NCBI RefSeq assembly: GCF_002078875.1
Contig: NC_034411.1
Location: 4,057,297-4,121,296, forward strand
Length of the DNA stretch: 64,000 bases
Reading direction: 5' to 3'
DNA from: Numida meleagris
Taxonomy: Eukaryota; Chordata; Aves; Galliformes; Numididae
Shown here: positions 58,698 through 64,000 of the stretch, in pieces
How the letters are laid out: each line of letters begins with the position of its first letter
How positions within the stretch are numbered: the stretch's first letter is position 1
The notes under the pieces: model-generated
Databases searched by the model: none
The model's input: the letters and a program-made list of their open reading frames with translations, nothing else
Told to the model about the DNA's origin: nothing
Position numbers and translations under genes: made by a program

Positions 58698-61174
58698 ATA
58701 GAATCACAGAATGACTTGGGTTGGAAGGAACCCCAAGGATCATCAAGTTCCACTCCCCACCACAGGCAGGGCCTCCAACCTCCAGATCTGGTACTAGACC
58801 AGGTAGCCCAGGGCTCCATATGACCTGGTCTTGAATGCCTTCAGGGATGGGGTATCCACAACCTCTCTGGGCAGCCTGTGCCAGCACCTCACCGCTCTCT
58901 CTGTGAAGAACTTCCCTCTGACATCCAATCTAAACCTTCCCTCCTTGAGCTTAAAACCATTCTCCCTTCTCCTATCACTGTCTACCCTTGTATGTAGTTG
59001 ATTCTCCTCCTTTTTATAATGCCATTTCAAATACTGGAAGGCTGCAATGAAGTCTCCTCGCAGCCTTCTCTTCTCCAGGCTGAACAAGCCCAGCTCCCTC
59101 AGCCTGTCTTTGTAGGGGAGGTGCTCCAGCCCTCTGCTCATCTTTGTGGCCCTCCTCTGGACCCTCTCCAACAGCTCCACATCTTTACTGTACTGGGGGC
59201 CCCAGATCTGGATGCAGTACTCCAGATGGGGCCTCATAAGGGCAGAGTAGAGGGGAACAATCACCTCCCTGTTCCTGCTGGCTACCCCTCTGCTGATGGA
59301 GCCCAGGATACCATTGGCCTTTTGAGCTGCAAGAGCACACTGCTGGCTCATGTTCAGTTTTTCATCCATCAAGACTCCCAGGTCCTTCTCTGCAGGGCTA
59401 CTCTCAAGGGGTTCTTCTCCCAGTCTGTATATGTATCTGGGGTTACTCCAACCTAAGTGCAAAACTTTGCACTTTGCTATGTTTAACCTCATTAGGTTCA
59501 CACGGGCCCACCTTTCAAGTTTGTTGAATTCATTTGGATGGTTTCACTCCCTTCTAATGTGTCAACTGCACCACTCAGCTTGGTGTCATTGGCGAACTTG
59601 CTGAGGGTGCACTTGAGCCCATCATCAATGCCAGTGATGATGATGTTGAAGAGCACTGGTCCCAAGACAGACCTCTAGGGGACACTGCTTGTCACTGGCC
59701 TCCAACCGGACATAGTGCCATTTACCACAACCCTCTGTCTACAGCCTTCCAACCAATTCCTTATCGATTGAATAGTCAACCCCTCAAATTCATATCTCTC
59801 CAATTTAGAGATTAGGATTTGGTGGAGTACCATGCCAAAGGCCTTGCACAAATCCAGGTAGACATTGATCGATGGCATCGATCGCCTTGCCTTTGTCCAC
59901 CAATGTCATCCCTCCATCGTAGAAGGCCACTAGATTGGTCAGGCATGACCTTCCCTTGGTAAAGCCATGCTGGCTGTCTTGGGTCACCTTCTCATCCCTC
60001 GTGTGCCTTAACATGTCTTCTAGGAGGATCTGTTCCATGATCTTCCCAGGCACAGAGGTGAGGCTCACCAGCCTGGAGTTCCCTGGGTTCTCCTTCCTCC
60101 CTTTCTTGTAAATGGGAGTGGCATTTCCTTTTTTCCTGTCCCCGGGGACTTCTCCCAACAGCCATGACTTTTCAAATATGGTGGAGAGCAGATCAGGAAC
60201 CATGTCAGCCAGCTCCTTTAGGACCCTGGGATGCATGTCATTCGACCCCATAGACTTGTCTACATTCAGTCTCATGAAGCAGTCTTGGACTTGGTCTGCC
60301 CTTACAGTGGGTAAGGGGGGGGATTTACTTCCACAGTTCCCACCTAGAGGCTCGGGGATGCAAGCTTCAGGGATGTGAAATACAGAAATACAAGAATCCT
60401 GGCTGCCAGCAAAGGCTGAGGCAAAAAACTGATTTAGTACCCCAGCCTTCTCCATATTTGCTGTAGGCAGTTCTCCTTTCTCATTTACCATGGGGGAACA
60501 CTCTCTTTGGCCAGCCTCTTCTGGCCAGTGTACCTATAGAATCCCTTCTTGTTGTTTTTAATGTCCCTCGGCAAGTTCAGTTCCATCTGTGCCTTGGCTT
60601 TCCTAATCCCCTCTCTGCAACAGCAGACAGCATCCTTGTATTCTCCCCAGGTGATGCACCCTTGTTTCCACAGCAGGTACAATCTCACCTTTACCCTCAA
60701 TCTAACCAGCAGGTCCTTGCCAAGCTGTGCCAGTTTCCTGCCTCCTCTGCCCACTTTCTTATTCTGAGGAACGGATAGCTCTTGTGCTCCCAGAAGGGCA
60801 TTCTCGAAGAGCAGCCAGCTTTCTTCCACTCCTTTGTCTCTAAGGACAGCTTCCCAGGAGATCTCATCCAACAATTCCTTAAACAGCCTGAAGTTTGTTC
60901 TCCCTAAGTTCAGGATCCTGACCCCACTCTTTGCCAGGCCCACAATCCTCAAGATCACAAACTTAATCAGGTCATGGTTGCTGCAGCCTAGGCTGCCTCC
61001 AATCTTAACACCTTTAATCATCTCCTCTGCACTGGTGAGCACCAGATCCAGCAGCGCTTCACCTCTGGTTGGTCTATCCAATATTTGGACCAGAAAGTTA
61101 TTGTCCATGCACTCCAGGAGACTCCTGGATCTCTTGCAGCTCTCTGTGTGGTTTAACTGGAAGATATCTGGGTG
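58698..61174 (-). mobile_element. CR1 LINE, 2.5 kb, 5'-truncated
   Basis: The 3' end is at about 58698 ('atagaatcacagaatgactt'). The minus strand then reads through the 3' UTR, RT and the C-terminal part of the endonuclease, and is cut at about 61174 in the endonuclease region. The long frames are 58794-59501 (RT C-terminus, with [18 protein letters not shown] and [20 protein letters not shown]), 59805-60491 (RT N-terminus, [19 protein letters not shown]) and 60485-61108 (endonuclease end, GCSNHDLIKF). The RT palm near 59580 reads FANDTKLSG, so one catalytic Asp is lost. The endonuclease SDH motif reads SNH. Confidence 0.9.
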
Positions 61175-62770
61175 AAAGAAGCTTGGAGGCTGTGGCTCCT
61201 GGACAGCCAGAGGATGTCATGGCACAGATGACATCACTTGGGTTCCTGGAGCCCGTGTGCTGTCACTCTGCATTTCCATGATGATGGGACCTCCCCGAGG
61301 ACAGGTGGCAGCTGGTTCCAGGTACCTCATCTGTGAGCTGTGCTGCCCGCAGCTGCTCGCCGTGCCCTGTGCCTGAGAGCAGCCTCAGCAGCAGACAAGC
61401 TCAGCCTCATCCCACTCATCTTGCAAGGCTCAGAGAGGTGATGGAGAGCTCTTCCTGCACAGGAGGGATGCTTCAGGCCTGCAGAGCCTAGCTGCAGGAT
61501 GCATGCTTATCTCTGGTGTACACGAGGGTCATTCAGCACGAGGCTGGCAGGACTGCAGTGAGCAGGAAAAATTACTGCCAGCCCTTCTTGCTCAGATGCT
61601 GCAACCCAAGTGGTGGATAGCTTGCAGCCGAGCAAAGGATAGAGTCGCCTTCTGCCTGGCCCTCTGGGCTCAAACACACAGGGGTCAGGAAGCAAACAAA
61701 GCTCAACTGCGGCCTCTGTCAGGGCAGCCCATCTGTAGTGCTTCTGCTCTTGCATTTAGGCTTTGGAGGCACCTGCCAGCATGGATGGATCCTGGGTGGG
61801 GACCTCAAGACCTCATCACCCACGCGGCCTCATCTCGGCCCAGTTCCCCAGTCCCAGGCCCCAGTACTCCATCCCAGGGACAGCAGGTACACTGACCATC
61901 CCAAGGGCGTGAGGCACATTCCAGACATCATGGGGCAGAGCAGCTCTGAGCCCTTCCCCTTTTGGAATTGGAGTTAGGCTTGCTGAAGGGGTGCACCCTA
62001 TTGGCCTTGGAGATAGGCTTTTTGCTAAAGGGTTGCACCCTATAGGTCTTGGGGTGTGCCATCAGCCTTATGCACGCTGGGCACAGAACCCAATTTGGGG
62101 ACAACACATCCACCCTACAGAGCGTACCACCCTTGGAAGGTGTCTGGTAGGTGTCTGTGGGCTGCACCCAGCGGTGTGCAATCCATCGGGGCTCTGCTGG
62201 GGCTCTGCCAATCCTGCAGAGCCCAAAGGGCTGCCTCTTCTCAGTGCCCGGGGTCTCCTGAGGAGGAATCCTCCCAGCAGCCATTTGGCTGCTCTGCGCT
62301 CCCCATCCTGCTCCAGAGGGGAACCCTCATGTCTGTGTGGCTCAGGGACCATCTCTGTCCCTCAGGCTGACAGGCATCTCCTGCCAAAGGAGCAGAAACC
62401 CAGCACTGGACTCTGGAAAGGAAACCTGGAGCACTGCACAGGGAGGGGAATGTGCATCAGTGCTGTCACAAGGCTTTATAGGAGGCCTCAAAGGCAGAAA
62501 AACACAGATGGATGAGGAGTGTGCAACTCCCATTACATGGAAAAACATGCAGGAGTCCCTCATGATAGCTCATATCACACCCATGTGCTGTTGTGTCCGC
62601 AGGATCACAGGGTTCAAAGCTCTCCACCCACCACACTGCAGACAGCACTGAGACAGCCCTGCTTCCACCCATGTGCTGGGTCGGCTTCAGAGCCACAGCC
62701 CAGCTGTGAAAGCCTTCCTCCTCATTCCCATGAAAGAACATTGGGAATAAATGAAAACTCCATCATCTAT
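61175..62770. other. GC-richer stretch with overlapping open frames, unassigned
   Basis: Several frames of 80-174 codons overlap on both strands (for example 61503-61895 and 61991-62515), as expected from the base composition. None has a recognisable domain. A short direct repeat is seen near 62.0 kb ('gggtgcaccctattggcctt' and 'ggttgcaccctataggtctt', about 46 bp apart). No gene is called. Confidence 0.4.
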
Positions 62771-62784
62771 TGCAAGACCCCTCT

Positions 62785-62790
62785 TTTATT
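62785..62790 (-). terminator. AATAAA polyadenylation signal candidate (minus)
   Basis: The + strand 'ttttatttttc' gives AATAAA on the minus strand. It lies about 580 bp beyond the stop of the minus-strand frame at 63369, so it could end that transcript. The only support is position. Confidence 0.2.
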
Positions 62791-63368
62791 TTTCTCCATC
62801 TCTTTCCATGTGGTCACAAGGCGGAGGGTTTTCTGTAAAAGAAGAGAAACTCTTCTCAAACAATAGTGCAGGTTTGGAGAGCTCTTTGCCCACACGCAGA
62901 CCCATCAGAGGCTTTAGGTCAGGACACTGAGGGCAGGGCAGCCATTTCACTCCCTCTCTCTACCTCTTCCCTAGCAGGTGTCCAGCTGCAGTGTTTTGCT
63001 CCTAAGCTATTCCACCCCCACCCCCAAAGCCCCTCTCTTCCCACCAGGGACCTAGAGGAGCAATGAGCTGAAAAGAAACAGTCTCCTCTCTGGCCCAGAG
63101 CAGCCTCACGCTTAGTTAAGCCTTCCAAATGCTCATTTCCAAATGGTGTGCTAGGTGTGTCAATAGAAGAAAGCATGGCATTGGAGAATGAGGAACTCGC
63201 CTCTGGTGATGTACCAGCCCAAGGATCCAAGTAACGTAGCATCCCATCCTTCAGAGCCAAGGGGTCTTGGGAGAGTCCCCACTGTTACTCTACCTCTGCT
63301 TGGAGATGGTACCCCGGAACGATGTGGATAGGAATCATGCACCTGTTTTGCAGCCTCTCTTGGGACCT

Positions 63369-63530
63369 TCAGTGCTTGCGGATGCGTTGTGGTGGCATCA
63401 AAAGGGAGGTGTCGTAGGTGGGCTTCTCAGGGAGACTGTGCTTAGAGCTTGATGGTGATTCAATCACTGCTTTGGATATTGTCATTGAAGTCTGGGCTCC
63501 ATGAGGGCCAAACAGCTTTTCATTGGTTGC
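63369..63530 (-). CDS. Possible C-terminal coding segment of an unknown minus-strand gene
   Basis: After a TAG (63531-63533) the minus strand has a 53-codon frame: ATNEKLFGPHGAQTSMTISK, then AVIESPSSSKHSLPEKPTYD and the end LLMPPQRIRKH followed by TGA. The composition is that of a disordered, basic protein tail. It is in the same frame as one reading of the tandem repeats upstream, separated only by the TAG. That TAG could be a nonsense change or the end of an intron ('gaatgctgtag' is a weak acceptor). I do not recognise the family. The gene, if real, enters from the right edge of the window. Confidence 0.3.
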   Translation of the reverse strand, partial: ATNEKLFGPHGAQTSMTISKAVIESPSSSKHSLPEKPTYDTSLLMPPQRIRKH

Positions 63531-63560
63531 CTACAGCATTCTGCCGTCACAGAAGACTTT

Positions 63561-64000
63561 CTCCACTCCTCGTCCTTCTCCTCTGAATCTCTGAGGTTCC
63601 ACTGCCTGGGCTCCACCTCTCTCTGGTGCTGTAGGTGTGGCTGTGTATTTGCCAAGAAATTGGCTCGTCAGTGCTGGCTTCATCACTCCTCCTTCTTCTT
63701 CTTTACATCTCTGAACTTCTACTGCCTGTGCTGGACCTGTCTGTGCTGCTTTTCCTTGGGCTGTGAGTTTGCCCTGAAATTGGCTGGTCAGCACTGGCTT
63801 CACAACTCCTTGTTTTTTGAACCACTGAGGTTGCACTGCCTGAGCTCAACCTGTCCCTTGTGCTGCAGCTTTCACTGTGTGTTTCCCCTGAAAGTGGCTG
63901 GTCAGCACTGGTTTCACCACTCCTCTTTCTTCTTTGCACCTCTGAGATTCCACTCCATGAGAACAGCCTGTCTCCGGTGCTTTTCCTTGGACTGAGAGTT
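63561..64000 (-). repeat. Tandem repeat, 114-120 bp units, possibly coding
   Basis: Units start at 63561, 63681, 63801 and 63915 with the block 'tc(a/c)nca(c/a)ctcct', so the periods are 120, 120 and 114 bp, all multiples of three. The array runs off the window. On the minus strand one frame gives about 40 residues per unit with KPALTSQFLGK, AQAVEVQRCKEEEGG and similar words, broken by TGA in one unit. A second minus frame (SADQPLSGETHS) is broken by one TAA. A + strand frame is open throughout (63501-63995), rich in Phe, Cys and Leu, and less likely to be a protein. Confidence 0.7.

Noticed and set aside
61503..62651. Several overlapping frames as a possible gene
   Set aside because: All three + frames and the minus frames are partly open, as expected from composition. 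No consistent exon structure or family was seen.
1..64000. CRISPR arrays, tRNA or rRNA genes, bacterial-type operons
   Set aside because: The sequence is vertebrate. No regularly spaced repeat-spacer pattern, and no tRNA or rRNA gene, was recognised while reading both strands.

Overview
This is a stretch of a bird genome. The evidence is the density of CR1 LINE copies (about 15 separate pieces, many with the ATCATAGAAT tail), two copies of the avian mariner Galluhop, several retroviral LTRs, and vertebrate GT-AG exons of one conserved gene. Two runs of N (30285-31015 and 53852-54216) mark assembly gaps, both inside CR1 copies. I cannot name the species.

Region 1, about 1-16.7 kb: the 3' end of SLC24A3 on the + strand. 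SLC24A3 encodes NCKX3, a plasma-membrane Na+/Ca2+-K+ exchanger. Five consecutive coding exons (955-1121, 2317-2431, 2788-2900, 13241-13306, 14305-14454) join in frame through canonical splice sites. They encode the C-terminal membrane domain, including the second alpha repeat, and end at TAA 14452-14454. The 10.3-kb intron holds an old CR1 and a solo LTR. A 3' UTR follows.

Region 2, about 16.7-28.2 kb: intergenic DNA with CR1 pieces, an avian ERV-L type LTR inserted into a CR1 tail (19973-20392) and a Galluhop with both ends (22489-23036).

Region 3, 28.2-37.6 kb: a pile of retroelements. It has a decayed ERV on the minus strand (gag, protease, start of RT, then the LTR end), two RT fragments of CR1, and one nearly full-length CR1 (ORF1 with esterase remnants, endonuclease, RT). 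That CR1 is interrupted by a 586-bp solo LTR with a target-site duplication.

Region 4, 37.6-46.9 kb: AT-rich intergenic DNA without a supportable gene.

Region 5, 46.9-54.3 kb: a second ERV of the same gag lineage with a rearranged layout (LTR and gag pointing left, RNase H-integrase and LTR pointing right). Next comes a CR1 on the + strand carrying a perfect 69-bp tandem duplication, a 1141-bp solo LTR and an N gap.

Region 6, 54.3-64 kb: the most interesting part. At 56785-57503 there is a broken PYD-CARD gene that resembles the inflammasome adaptor ASC (PYCARD), a gene reported missing from chicken. A 5'-truncated CR1 lies at 58.7-61.2 kb. At the right edge are four tandem repeats of 114-120 bp whose lengths are multiples of three. 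On the minus strand they lead into a 53-codon tail that looks protein-coding. Apart from SLC24A3, everything in the window is mobile-element derived, pseudogenic or unassigned.
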